A DNA stretch of 64,000 nucleotides from the NCBI RefSeq assembly GCF_024054555.1, contig NZ_JAMXLY010000007.1, positions 30,010 to 94,009 of the forward strand, written 5' to 3'. Under the pieces are notes generated by a model. The model saw nothing but the letters and a program-made list of their open reading frames with translations. It searched no databases and was not told the DNA's origin. Source of the stretch: Segatella cerevisiae. Its GTDB lineage: Bacteria; Bacteroidota; Bacteroidia; Bacteroidales; Bacteroidaceae. The position numbers and the translations under genes were made by a program. Of this stretch, positions 37,398-45,398 are shown piece by piece. Position 1 is the first letter of the stretch; every line of letters starts with the position of its first letter.

Positions 37398-38813
37398 ATG
37401 AACACAGATTTAAAGAAATCGCCAAAGATTTTTATTAGCCATTCTACTGATAATGCTAAAATAGCATCAGCTCTTGTGGACCTGCTTGAGTTTTTAGGTA
37501 TAAGGGATATCTTTTGCAGCTCTGTCTCTGGGTATGAGGTACTTGCCGGAGAAAGTATATATCAACGTATTAAAAGCGAATATGAGGATCATGATCTTTT
37601 TATGATCTATCTGATTTCATCGGCGTATCTTGATAGCCCTATGTCTCTTAATGAAATGGGTGCTGCCTGGGTGTTGAAAAATGATTATCAAACTTTTATC
37701 CTTCCCAACCTTAATGTTAATAGCTTGGATCGGACGTGTATTGGTAAAAATAGTATTGCAATAAGATGGGATGACAATAATATAAAAGCTCGGATGAACC
37801 AGTTTAAAGCTAAGATAATAGAACTGTTTGACCGTTCTGCCCCAGATGAGAGTAGGTGGGAATATAAAAGAGATGAGTTTATCAAAAAATTCCAGTCATA
37901 CCAACCTGCTCCCGAAGATAAGAAACAAACTATATCAATAGAGAAACCAGAAAGTCAGCCGAATGTTCGAAAAGAACCTGTGAATAATTTAGCTACATTA
38001 AATTCTCCTTTCAAGGATGAGTATCATTTGAAGTCTTATATCAATAAGACTTATGAGCAGCTATCTCAATTTGAAAAGGGGCAATTGGAAATAGAGAGAA
38101 TTCGATTAGATACTTCTAATAATGAACGAATTACACCAACTTCTCTTATTATTAGGAATGTCTTCGCTGATGGATATGTGGTCATTAAAAGTACAAATGA
38201 ATTGCTTACACAGAAATCTGTTGGCGAAGAATATTTAGCTGAAGCGAGAGCTATTGAGGCATTTGTCTATTATAATATGGCAATGTTATGGGGTAATATA
38301 CCTGTTGTGAAGTCTACTCAACTTAGTGAGATTATGAGAATTTCCCAGTCTGAGGCAGAAACCGTATATCGTTATTGTTTAGAGCTTTTAAAGAAATGTT
38401 CTTTCATAAAAAGTCTAGATAACGGTCATGTTACGGATTCATTTGTAAATATCCTGTATACAGAATTATACCTGTCATTAGGTCAGAAGGATCTGGCATA
38501 TTCTCATTTAAAAAAGGTCTCATCATTTAATAATAGCATATTCACATTGAATGTTGTTGATAAAAACGAAACAAAATCACCTATAGATATCTATACAAAA
38601 GAATATGTAGAATTGCTGAAGGAGGAAGTAGAAGGAAAAGATAATTCAGATGTCTGGTTTGACAGAGGTGCCATTTATGGAACTTGGGCTGTTTTGAAGA
38701 GATTAGGGAAAGCTCAATCTTTGACAGGTATAAAGGATTATGAATTGTTGCTACCAATACCACAACCTGAAGTAGATATTGATCCTCATATAAAACAAAA
38801 TCCGGGATATTAA
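37398..38813 (+). CDS. TIR domain fused to a SusD/RagB-like domain
   Basis: 471 residues in one uninterrupted frame, no signal peptide, so cytosolic. Residues 8-145 are a TIR domain: KIFISHSTDNAKIA opens it, and Glu86 in SLNEMGAAW sits where TIR NADases carry the catalytic Glu. A polar, Pro-rich linker covers about 165-200. Residues about 250-471 match the SusD/RagB outer-membrane family: EEYLAEARAIEAFVYYNMAM then LWGNIPVV, the stretch DSFVNILYTELYLSLGQKDL, and the closing YELLLPIPQPEVDIDPHIKQ then NPGY. The lipobox and carbohydrate-binding insertions of true SusD are absent. The TPR-like SusD scaffold probably serves as sensor or oligomerisation module for a NAD-degrading defence effector. 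Confidence 0.85.
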   Translation: MNTDLKKSPKIFISHSTDNAKIASALVDLLEFLGIRDIFCSSVSGYEVLAGESIYQRIKSEYEDHDLFMIYLISSAYLDSPMSLNEMGAAWVLKNDYQTFILPNLNVNSLDRTCIGKNSIAIRWDDNNIKARMNQFKAKIIELFDRSAPDESRWEYKRDEFIKKFQSYQPAPEDKKQTISIEKPESQPNVRKEPVNNLATLNSPFKDEYHLKSYINKTYEQLSQFEKGQLEIERIRLDTSNNERITPTSLIIRNVFADGYVVIKSTNELLTQKSVGEEYLAEARAIEAFVYYNMAMLWGNIPVVKSTQLSEIMRISQSEAETVYRYCLELLKKCSFIKSLDNGHVTDSFVNILYTELYLSLGQKDLAYSHLKKVSSFNNSIFTLNVVDKNETKSPIDIYTKEYVELLKEEVEGKDNSDVWFDRGAIYGTWAVLKRLGKAQSLTGIKDYELLLPIPQPEVDIDPHIKQNPGY

Positions 38814-38946
38814 TATATAATGGGAAATAATGACGTTGTAATAGAAGGATAGATGTGTTGATAAAAGTAAATAGTAAATATTGGAACTGCATTATTTTAG
38901 AGAGATTGGAAAATCCGAAAACTGAAAAGAAAAGAGATATAGGATT

Positions 38947-39960
38947 ATGGGAAAGAAATACCAAGTTTTTGTTAGTTCTACATACGAAGATCTTATTCCG
39001 GAAAGGAAGCAGGTCATGAAGGCTCTTTTGCAAATGGATTGTTTTCCTGTGGGGATGGAATACTTTAATGCCGCTGATGAATCGCAGTGGGAAATAATTA
39101 AAAAACTTATTGATGAATGTGATTATTATGTGCTAATTGTTGCAGGTATGTATGGTACAATTGATGAAAAAGAACATAAAAGTTATACGCAGGAGGAATA
39201 TGAGTATGCATATCAGAAGGGGATTCCAACGATTGTTTTCGTTCGAAAAGATTTAGAGAATATACCAAATAAATTTGTAGAAACGGGCGAAGAAAAAAAG
39301 AAGATGCTTGAAGCCTTTAAATCTGTTGTAGAAAAGAAACTTTGTAAATTTTGGAATGATCCAGGTGAATTAGTAGCTCAAGTGGTATTAAGTTTACACT
39401 CCTTAATAAAATCAAAGCCCAGAACAGGATGGGTTCGTTCTGATGAGCTCCCTGCAAATGCTTATAGGAAGATTCTTAAATTAAAGGAAGATAACGAAAA
39501 GCTAAAGGAACAAATAGTGTTAAGTGAAAACGAGGAACCAAATGATATTGATAGGCTACAGCAGGGTGATGATAAAATAAAACTAAAGTTCGACTATACT
39601 AAATCTTCACTATTCATGGATGACTGTACTTCTAGTGGAGAAATTAGCTTGACTTGGAATCAGATTATATCATTTATTGCTCCTTATCTGATTGATGAGT
39701 GCTCAGAAAGTGGGATGAAAAATGTTTTAAATAAAAATATTCAAAATTTATTAATAAATCAGGGAAATTATGAAGGAGATGATTTATCTCTTCATGATTC
39801 TTGCTTTCAAATAGTTAAGGTTCAGTTACTAGCTTTACATATTATAGAGTTGAGTAATAAAAAACATGGAGCTGAAGTCCAATGTGATGTATGTTGGCAT
39901 TTAACAAAATACGGAAATCGTCAGATGATAAAGTTGAATGCACTCAAGAAGAATAGTTAA
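38947..39960 (+). CDS. DUF4062 domain protein
   Basis: 337 residues. Residues about 4-85 match DUF4062: YQVFVSSTYEDLIPERKQVM, then FPVGMEYFNAADESQW and LIVAGMYGTI. The domain is a flavodoxin/TIR-like fold found in NTPase- and defence-associated proteins. A coiled-coil stretch follows (KLKEDNEKLKEQIV, about 178-191). The C-terminal domain (about 215-337) ends WHLTKYGNRQMIKLNALKK, which looks like a winged-helix tail. It starts 133 bp after the TIR-SusD gene on the same strand and shares its A+T-rich composition, so a functional link is plausible. No catalytic motif is visible. Confidence 0.8.
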   Translation: MGKKYQVFVSSTYEDLIPERKQVMKALLQMDCFPVGMEYFNAADESQWEIIKKLIDECDYYVLIVAGMYGTIDEKEHKSYTQEEYEYAYQKGIPTIVFVRKDLENIPNKFVETGEEKKKMLEAFKSVVEKKLCKFWNDPGELVAQVVLSLHSLIKSKPRTGWVRSDELPANAYRKILKLKEDNEKLKEQIVLSENEEPNDIDRLQQGDDKIKLKFDYTKSSLFMDDCTSSGEISLTWNQIISFIAPYLIDECSESGMKNVLNKNIQNLLINQGNYEGDDLSLHDSCFQIVKVQLLALHIIELSNKKHGAEVQCDVCWHLTKYGNRQMIKLNALKKNS

Positions 39961-39975
39961 GGTGAACAAAACGAT

Positions 39976-40006
39976 AAAGGGCAGAGTCGTTCCCTGCCCT
40001 TTCTAT
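39976..40006. terminator. Terminator between DUF4062 and Bor-like genes
   Basis: AAAGGGCAG (39976-39984) pairs perfectly with CTGCCCTTT (39994-40002) between convergent genes. Confidence 0.7.
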
Positions 40007-40019
40007 TGTTGAAAACCTA

Positions 40020-40391
40020 TCAATCTTTCAAATAACCTTTATATGCTTTGCTCCACTTCTTCTTCTTTTTGCTTACAACAATGTTCGAAGTGCTTTTAGG
40101 AACGTAATATTTAGTTGTTGTCGGAGTGTAAATACCAAAAGTAATGCCGGAAACAAATAGATCACCAAATGTCTGTTTGTTTTCAATTACATAGTTGGGT
40201 GTGTTTAAAATGTATTTATCAGCTTTATCATGAGTAACAACAGCACCATAAATAAAATGGGCATTATGCATACTAGCGACATGAACTAATGGCTCATCTT
40301 GTGAAATGTGGCCTACAGTAATCTTATCACAATAACATGACGACAAACATAAGGCCATGGCTGCAATAAATAAAAATGTACTTTTTTTCAT
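40020..40391 (-). CDS. Bor-like small lipoprotein
   Basis: 123 residues. The lipoprotein signal ends LSSCYC (Cys about 19). The mature part has HNAHFIYGAV and a hydrophobic segment FVSGITFGIYTPTTTKYYVP, which are features of the Bor/Iss-type lipoproteins of Bacteroidetes. The lambda Bor protein increases serum survival, but a similar role here is unproven. The C-terminus is Lys rich. A leader of about 200 nt with internal repeats precedes it (40392-40608). Confidence 0.7.
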   Translation of the reverse strand: MKKSTFLFIAAMALCLSSCYCDKITVGHISQDEPLVHVASMHNAHFIYGAVVTHDKADKYILNTPNYVIENKQTFGDLFVSGITFGIYTPTTTKYYVPKSTSNIVVSKKKKKWSKAYKGYLKD

Positions 40392-40608
40392 GATTAATAA
40401 TTTTAATAATTAAACGAAATATATAAATACAGGAAAAGCGTGAGCGATTACCTATTAGCTTAGAGGCATCGCCAAACGCCCAAACACCAAACAAGTAAAG
40501 CCCACGCCATACGTGAGCATCTTACCTATTGTTATCGGTGTCTTATATATTTGGCGATTTTCTAAGACTATAAACAATAGCAAAACGCTATATTCCATTG
40601 CAAAGATA
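40392..40608 (-). promoter_or_regulatory. Structured leader of the Bor-like gene
   Basis: A reverse -7 box TATCTTTG lies at 40601-40608. The transcript leader to the ATG is about 200 nt. In plus-strand coordinates, ATCGCCAAA (40468-40476) and TTTGGCGAT (40550-40558) are inverted, and GTGAGCGATTACCTATT (40440-40456) recurs as GTGAGCATCTTACCTATT (40513-40530). This suggests a folded 5' leader or an RNA gene. Confidence 0.45.
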
Positions 40609-41021
40609 AAAAATCTTATTGATATTAAGGTTCTTTCTAGGGATTTTTTTAATTATGTAGATAAGGTGAGGCATCTTTAGTAGCTTCGAAAAATCCCAAA
40701 GTGTGGATAGACTTGGAAACCGTCAGGGAAGAGATGACTTTAAGGCAGAACTTGCATTAGAATTGGTCGTAATTTTCCATATTAGGTTATATATTCTGGA
40801 TCAACATATCTGTTCACTTGATAATAGCGGATGGAGTTTTCTGTTTTTCCGGAGCAATGCCGTTCATATTATGTTCGCAACCGGTTAACAAATAATCTTA
40901 TATTGACAGTATCAGCGCATTAATACCATAGAGCACTAATCGGTACCATAACCCATCTCGTCTTGAGTTTGTAGCTAGTATTTTATGTTGAACTAACTGT
41001 CTGAGAGATAGAGGGGGATGA
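40609..41021. other. Intergenic region between Bor-like and dinD-like genes
   Basis: A 61-codon open frame on the plus strand (40703-40888) has no recognisable motif, signal peptide or ribosome-binding site and is not called. Nothing else is visible; decayed DNA is a reasonable reading. Confidence 0.5.
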
Positions 41022-41747
41022 TTATTTCTTTTTGGTCTTGACTTTGTTATTTTTGTTTCCCAAAGCCTTTTTCTCTTCACTAGCCAGCCGCCTTTCGACC
41101 TTCTTGACATCTTCGGCAGGGGGCAGGTTCTCTGGTACAATGCCTCGGTCAATCATCATTTTCCGAACAGCCTTATTGTTATCCACATGTTCCGTAGCAA
41201 TCTGTCCTTCACCGTACAGATTCTTCTGTTGTACATTGACATTGGTCATTTCGGCTGCGAAGTCCTTGGCTTTAATGCTGATGGTAGGAAGGCTATAAAG
41301 GATTCCGGAAAGATGTTTTTCTGTCTCCTGTAGTTTTGTACGTGCCTTGATACGTTCTATTTCCATGAGACGCTGCTCGATGAGTTCAGCCTTTCGTGTC
41401 TGTACTGCAAAATAAGTTTGTGCAAAGGTAATCTGTTCCTTTCTCGGATCTCCGTTCTGTGCGATAAGATAGCAGGCGTAACGAGTGAGAAGGATGTCTT
41501 CGACTTGACGCTCTGCTCCGGATCCCAGTTTGACCATTTTATTGACGCCAATAAAATGGTCTTCAACTTTTTGATTCGCCTTTTGGCAGGAAATCTTTGC
41601 TTTATCAATCACCTTATTGAAGTTCTGCCACAAACTGTAATTTAATAAATGCTGCAGGTCTCTAGCACTCCAGCATTCGATACCATTTACTTCCAAAGCG
41701 GCCTTTTCAAAACCATTGTACAATTCTAGAATCACTTCTTTTTTCAT
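41022..41747 (-). CDS. dinD: DinD-like DNA damage-inducible protein
   Basis: 241 residues. ECWSARDLQHLLNYSLWQNF (about 24-43) is a Bro-N/DinD-like N-terminus. Further DinD blocks are FIGVNKMVKLGSGAERQVED, LTRYACYLIAQNGDPRK and AQTYFAVQTRKAELIEQ. E. coli DinD is SOS-induced and inhibits RecA strand exchange. The C-terminus is Lys rich. Copies of this gene are often found in mobile or defence-rich regions, as here. No LexA-type box was recognised upstream. Confidence 0.88.
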   Translation of the reverse strand: MKKEVILELYNGFEKAALEVNGIECWSARDLQHLLNYSLWQNFNKVIDKAKISCQKANQKVEDHFIGVNKMVKLGSGAERQVEDILLTRYACYLIAQNGDPRKEQITFAQTYFAVQTRKAELIEQRLMEIERIKARTKLQETEKHLSGILYSLPTISIKAKDFAAEMTNVNVQQKNLYGEGQIATEHVDNNKAVRKMMIDRGIVPENLPPAEDVKKVERRLASEEKKALGNKNNKVKTKKK

Positions 41748-41920
41748 GTTTAGATTTTTATAGATTAAGATCTTTCGGTTGAATTAATTAGCACTAAAAA
41801 TATGGATTATTCATCAAAATAATCAGAGTCGATTCTCTTTACGGTGTATGTGTCAATAGCTGTAACACCGACATTATACTGAATCTTCAATTCAGTTAAA
41901 GTCATCTGTTGGATTCAAAA

Positions 41921-41970
41921 CTGACCAATATGACGCATACGGTTATATCTGTATGTCGTATATTGGTCAG
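41921..41970. repeat. Inverted repeat, member of the dispersed element
   Basis: Left arm CTGACCAATATGACGCATAC (41921-41940) and right arm GTATGTCGTATATTGGTCAG (41951-41970) pair over 11 outer and 5 inner bases around a 10-nt loop. It lies between the dinD-like and SagB-type genes and contains ACCAATATG..GCAT..GGT. Confidence 0.6.
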
Positions 41971-41993
41971 GGTAAACTATACTCAATTTAAGA

Positions 41994-42626
41994 TTATTCT
42001 TTCGGATAACCGACCTCATGGTTCATGAGGATAAGTTGACTTGCCGGAAGTCCGAGTTCTTTTTGCAGGGTTGTGACATCCATCGTCTTACGTGGAACAT
42101 TGTTCAGTCCCAAAGCTGTACAGATCAGGGAAATGTTTTCCGATACATAGCCCACGTCGAGCATTCCTGCTTCACGAGCTGCGCTGCCTGCACGACTGCC
42201 GAATTTGGCTTGGTTACTGACTAACACAAGGCTGAGAGGTGGCAGCGGATTGAAAGACTGGCTGCCTGCAACAGCTGTCCTCAGGTCTTTTGAGGATACT
42301 TTCTTCAAACTGTTGTCTTTGGGGACATAGAGGAAAGCTCCGTCTTTTCGTATGGCATAAACCTCTATATCCTGGGCGTTCATGGCTGAAGGTGCCGTAG
42401 TCTTGTTTTCTGCAGGACGGTTGATGCCGCAAGCAGCCCAGAGTATTTGTGAAAGCGTATTGTCATTGATGGCTTTCTCTGAAAATACCCTTGTAGAATG
42501 GCGTTGTTCCAAAGCCTGTACCAGTGTCATACTGGCATCGTTGCTTGGAGCAGGGAGTTTGATGTTTTGGGCCATCGCACCTGTTCCCATCATCAGGCAT
42601 AATGCAAATAAAACTTGTTTCCTCAT
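41994..42626 (-). CDS. Exported SagB/nitroreductase-family flavoprotein
   Basis: 210 residues. A signal peptide ends GAMAQ-N (Gln near 20). The rest is a nitroreductase fold of the SagB/ThcOx kind: QRHSTRVFSEKAI holds FMN-binding Arg residues, QILWAACGINRP and LDVGYVSENISLICTALGLN are family blocks. Such proteins use FMN to oxidise or reduce small molecules. An exported version implies a periplasmic location, so the cofactor must be loaded outside or exported with it. The substrate is unknown. A reverse -7 box TATCTTTG is at 42654-42661. Confidence 0.85.
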   Translation of the reverse strand: MRKQVLFALCLMMGTGAMAQNIKLPAPSNDASMTLVQALEQRHSTRVFSEKAINDNTLSQILWAACGINRPAENKTTAPSAMNAQDIEVYAIRKDGAFLYVPKDNSLKKVSSKDLRTAVAGSQSFNPLPPLSLVLVSNQAKFGSRAGSAAREAGMLDVGYVSENISLICTALGLNNVPRKTMDVTTLQKELGLPASQLILMNHEVGYPKE

Positions 42627-43047
42627 TTTTGTAATTTATTAGTTATACGTGCGCAAAGATAATATTTTTCTAAGATTAATTTCTTATTCTGAAAATTTAT
42701 TTACGGTCATTGTATAGGTTTATACTATCTTTACCCATGAGTGTATTTTGGACATTACATTTGATGTCTGTTCTTGCCTCTTCAGACAGGTTGATGAGAG
42801 TAAAGGACTTTAATCTCGAGTTTAATTGTGCCAATGCTTGAAATCAATAATCTTAGATAAATTTCTTATGACACTAATGAGACAATAGAAACCGGAAGTA
42901 CAGAAATACTCTTTCTTCAACTTTCCCTTTCCCCTTGTGATTCCGGTTGAGGCTACGGCCCTCCAGACTCCGTTTAGGCAGAAAAGTGATACTTGTGTTG
43001 AAGGATAGGAGGAATTTTCTTATATTTGTACCGCAAGGCAGATTTTT
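42627..43047. other. Intergenic region, 421 bp, divergent promoters
   Basis: It carries the reverse -7 box for the SagB-type gene (42654-42661) and a full promoter for the YihY gene (42998-43028). No gene is visible between them. Confidence 0.55.
42998..43028 (+). promoter_or_regulatory. Promoter of the yihY-like gene
   Basis: TTG (42998-43000), a 20-nt spacer and TATATTTG (43021-43028) match the consensus. The leader to the ATG at 43048 is about 15 nt. Confidence 0.65.
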
Positions 43048-44400
43048 ATGAAAAATTATTTCAGCGCTTTCAGACGAGCCAAGATCAAGCATTTCTTTGA
43101 AATCGGGATATGGCGGGTAAAGGTCGACCAATTGTCGACTTGGAGGAGGATCGCCCTCTTTCTGACCCGTCGGCTTTATCTTTCTATCCGGTTCTTCATC
43201 GCGCGTGGCCATATTGACTATGCTACTCAATTGGCATTCAGTACTTTATTGGCACTTGTCCCCGTCTTTGCCTTCGTCTTTGCCATTGGCCGAGGTTTCG
43301 GTTTTAATGTGTTTATCGAACAGTGGTGTCGTGAAGTGTTGTCCAGTCAGCCTCAGGTCGCAAATTCAATCATTCATCTTGCCAATTCCTATATCGCTTA
43401 TACGAATACAGGCATCTTTATCGGTGTCGGTCTGGTGCTGATGCTCTATAGTATACTCTCCCTGATCTATAATATCGAACATGTCTTTGACTCTATTTGG
43501 CAGGTCAAGAAGAAGCGCAGTTGGTCGGAGATCCTGCTCGATTATACAGGATTGCTCTTCATGGTCCCAGTCATCATTATCGTTGTCTCCGGTCTGAGCG
43601 TGGTCCTTTATGCTAATGTGGATAAATTGCAGCATATAGTACTGTTGGGAACCGTCGTTTGGCTTTTTGTACAGAAAATCGTACCTTGGTTATTGATGAC
43701 GTTCATTTTTACGATCATCTTCGTCTATATGCCCAACACAAAGGTTCAGGTTCTCAAGGCCTTGGGTCCCGGAATGTTGGCATCCGCTTCAATGCTCATC
43801 CTACAGTATTTTTATGTCCATTATCAGGCACTGTTGACCAGTTACAATATCATCTACGGTTCTCTAGCAGCGCTGCCTCTGTTTTTGATCTGGCTTCAGG
43901 TCAGTTGGTATATATGCCTGTTCTGTACAGAACTCTGCTATATCAACCAAAATGTAAGCATGTATGAATTTCTTCTCGAGACACGCAACATCAGTCATAA
44001 CAACCGGATGTTCATGAGTTTGATGATCATGAGTCAGATTTGCCGGAGGCAGAAGAAGAACAAAGAAGCTCTGACAGCGCGCCAACTGAAGGAACTCACG
44101 GGTTTCCCACTACGGATCGTGACGGATATCTTGAAGAATTTGTGTGAAACGGGTTTGGCAATAGAGAGTTATAATGCCGATCAAACCAGGGTGACTTATT
44201 TTCCTTATGGTGATTCCGGGCATCTGACTGTGGGGCAGATGGTAGACAAATTAGAATCATTTCCTCATGACACCTACCATAATCTTCAATTCAATTTTGA
44301 AAAGGACAAGAATTCGGATACCCTGCATCGTATCTTTGATATCCGTCGGAACTATCTTCGTCAGTTGAAGGATATTCCCGTAAACGAGGTGATACTGTGA
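43048..44400 (+). CDS. YihY/BrkB-family inner-membrane protein
   Basis: 450 residues. Six TM segments lie between about 40 and 305. The family stretch ARGHIDYATQLAFSTLLALV is near residue 52, and SLAALPLFLIWLQVSWYICL is in the last helices. A C-terminal cytoplasmic part (about 320-450) contains ALTARQLKELTGFPLRIVTD, which looks like a winged-helix segment, as in the longer YihY members. The old name ribonuclease BN is wrong for this family; its true role, perhaps in envelope homeostasis, is unknown. Confidence 0.88.
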   Translation: MKNYFSAFRRAKIKHFFEIGIWRVKVDQLSTWRRIALFLTRRLYLSIRFFIARGHIDYATQLAFSTLLALVPVFAFVFAIGRGFGFNVFIEQWCREVLSSQPQVANSIIHLANSYIAYTNTGIFIGVGLVLMLYSILSLIYNIEHVFDSIWQVKKKRSWSEILLDYTGLLFMVPVIIIVVSGLSVVLYANVDKLQHIVLLGTVVWLFVQKIVPWLLMTFIFTIIFVYMPNTKVQVLKALGPGMLASASMLILQYFYVHYQALLTSYNIIYGSLAALPLFLIWLQVSWYICLFCTELCYINQNVSMYEFLLETRNISHNNRMFMSLMIMSQICRRQKKNKEALTARQLKELTGFPLRIVTDILKNLCETGLAIESYNADQTRVTYFPYGDSGHLTVGQMVDKLESFPHDTYHNLQFNFEKDKNSDTLHRIFDIRRNYLRQLKDIPVNEVIL

Positions 44401-44495
44401 TCTTTCCTATATGAGAGTGCCGGGATTCTCTGATTTTAACCGGATAAAAATAAACTGTACATCTTCTTATACGAATAATAATCAATCTTATATCT

Positions 44496-45044
44496 ATGAC
44501 AAGAAATTTTATCATCCTACTCTTATTGTTCTTAACAATGGAGTTGCATGCTCAGACAGAGCACATGAAATTTGCCGATATTCCTCTAACAGGAACCATT
44601 GACCAGTTTCAGAAGAAATTGATCGCCAAAGGCTTTCGTTTACAAACCGATATCAACCGGCAACTGCCGGCGGGTACGCGTGCATTCAAGGGCACTTTTG
44701 CCGGAAGAAAAGGGAATGTGGCCGTCTATTATGACGCGACAACGAAGATCGTGTATTCTGCTAAAGTGTATTTCGACACATTGACTTCCGACTTTGCCAA
44801 AACAGAACTGGATAACTTGAAATCTCTGTTGTCTGTAAAATATGGGAAAGATAATATTACTGACGGCATCGATAATGCCGGTAATGCAACGATTACCGTC
44901 AGCACCGGTCCGGGAACTATCTATTGTTATACTTTGGAGGATGCGTCAGAGAATGGTTATCCTTATGATTGGTCAACTCATGCAGAATTCTCCGATAAAG
45001 CCAACAGTATGAAGCATGAGTCAGTTATCCTGAATGATTTCTGA
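44496..45044 (+). CDS. Exported protein of unknown function
   Basis: 182 residues. A signal peptide ends MELHAQ-T (Gln near 20). The mature domain alternates strands and helices: FADIPLTGTIDQFQKKLIAK near its start, VAVYYDATTKIVYSAKVYFD in the middle. That pattern suggests a small periplasmic alpha/beta domain. I do not recognise the family. It starts 95 bp after the YihY gene and has no clear promoter of its own. Confidence 0.65.
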   Translation: MTRNFIILLLLFLTMELHAQTEHMKFADIPLTGTIDQFQKKLIAKGFRLQTDINRQLPAGTRAFKGTFAGRKGNVAVYYDATTKIVYSAKVYFDTLTSDFAKTELDNLKSLLSVKYGKDNITDGIDNAGNATITVSTGPGTIYCYTLEDASENGYPYDWSTHAEFSDKANSMKHESVILNDF

Positions 45045-45398
45045 ATACCGTTTTGCCAATTCCATCTTTAAAGCGGTTTACAAAAGAAGCAAAATACTGT
45101 TGTTGTCCATTGAAGGTTATAAATGTCTCCTTTCAGACAGAGTATGGCTTGGCGAGTGTGATTTTCTTTCTTTTGAGATGACCAATTTGGCCTTGGACAG
45201 ATAAAAGGAGGGATGAGGTAAAGTCGTAACTGGATGACAAAGCCTTAAGGTGTTTAGCGAAATGCAGCATAATGGTACACCATTATGCTGCATTTTGATG
45301 GACCATTATGCTGCATATTGGTGATCTTATTTCGAATAAGGAAGAGACGCCTCCATCTGGAATGGATTGGGTTGAAGATACTTTTATACGACCGTTTT
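45045..45398. other. Intergenic region, 354 bp, with repeat elements
   Basis: It lies between convergent genes. It contains the repeat cluster at 45261-45316. The rest shows no gene and no strong terminator stem. Confidence 0.55.
45261..45316. repeat. Palindrome plus direct copy, dispersed 21-bp element
   Basis: AATGCAGCATAATGG (45261-45275) and CCATTATGCTGCATT (45280-45294) form a perfect 15-bp inverted repeat with a 4-nt loop. CCATTATGCTGCAT recurs at 45303-45316, 23 bp after the second arm. Confidence 0.75.

Noticed and set aside
37398..38813. Frameshift or assembly join creating the TIR-SusD fusion
   Set aside because: The frame is continuous through a polar linker with no stop and with the same base composition on both sides, so an artefact looks unlikely, though read mapping would settle it.
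40703..40888. 61-codon plus-strand frame
   Set aside because: No ribosome-binding site, promoter, signal or family resemblance; the region looks decayed.
41994..42626. Bacteriocin-type SagB cyclodehydratase cluster
   Set aside because: No precursor peptide, SagC/SagD or ABC exporter gene is near, and the protein is exported.
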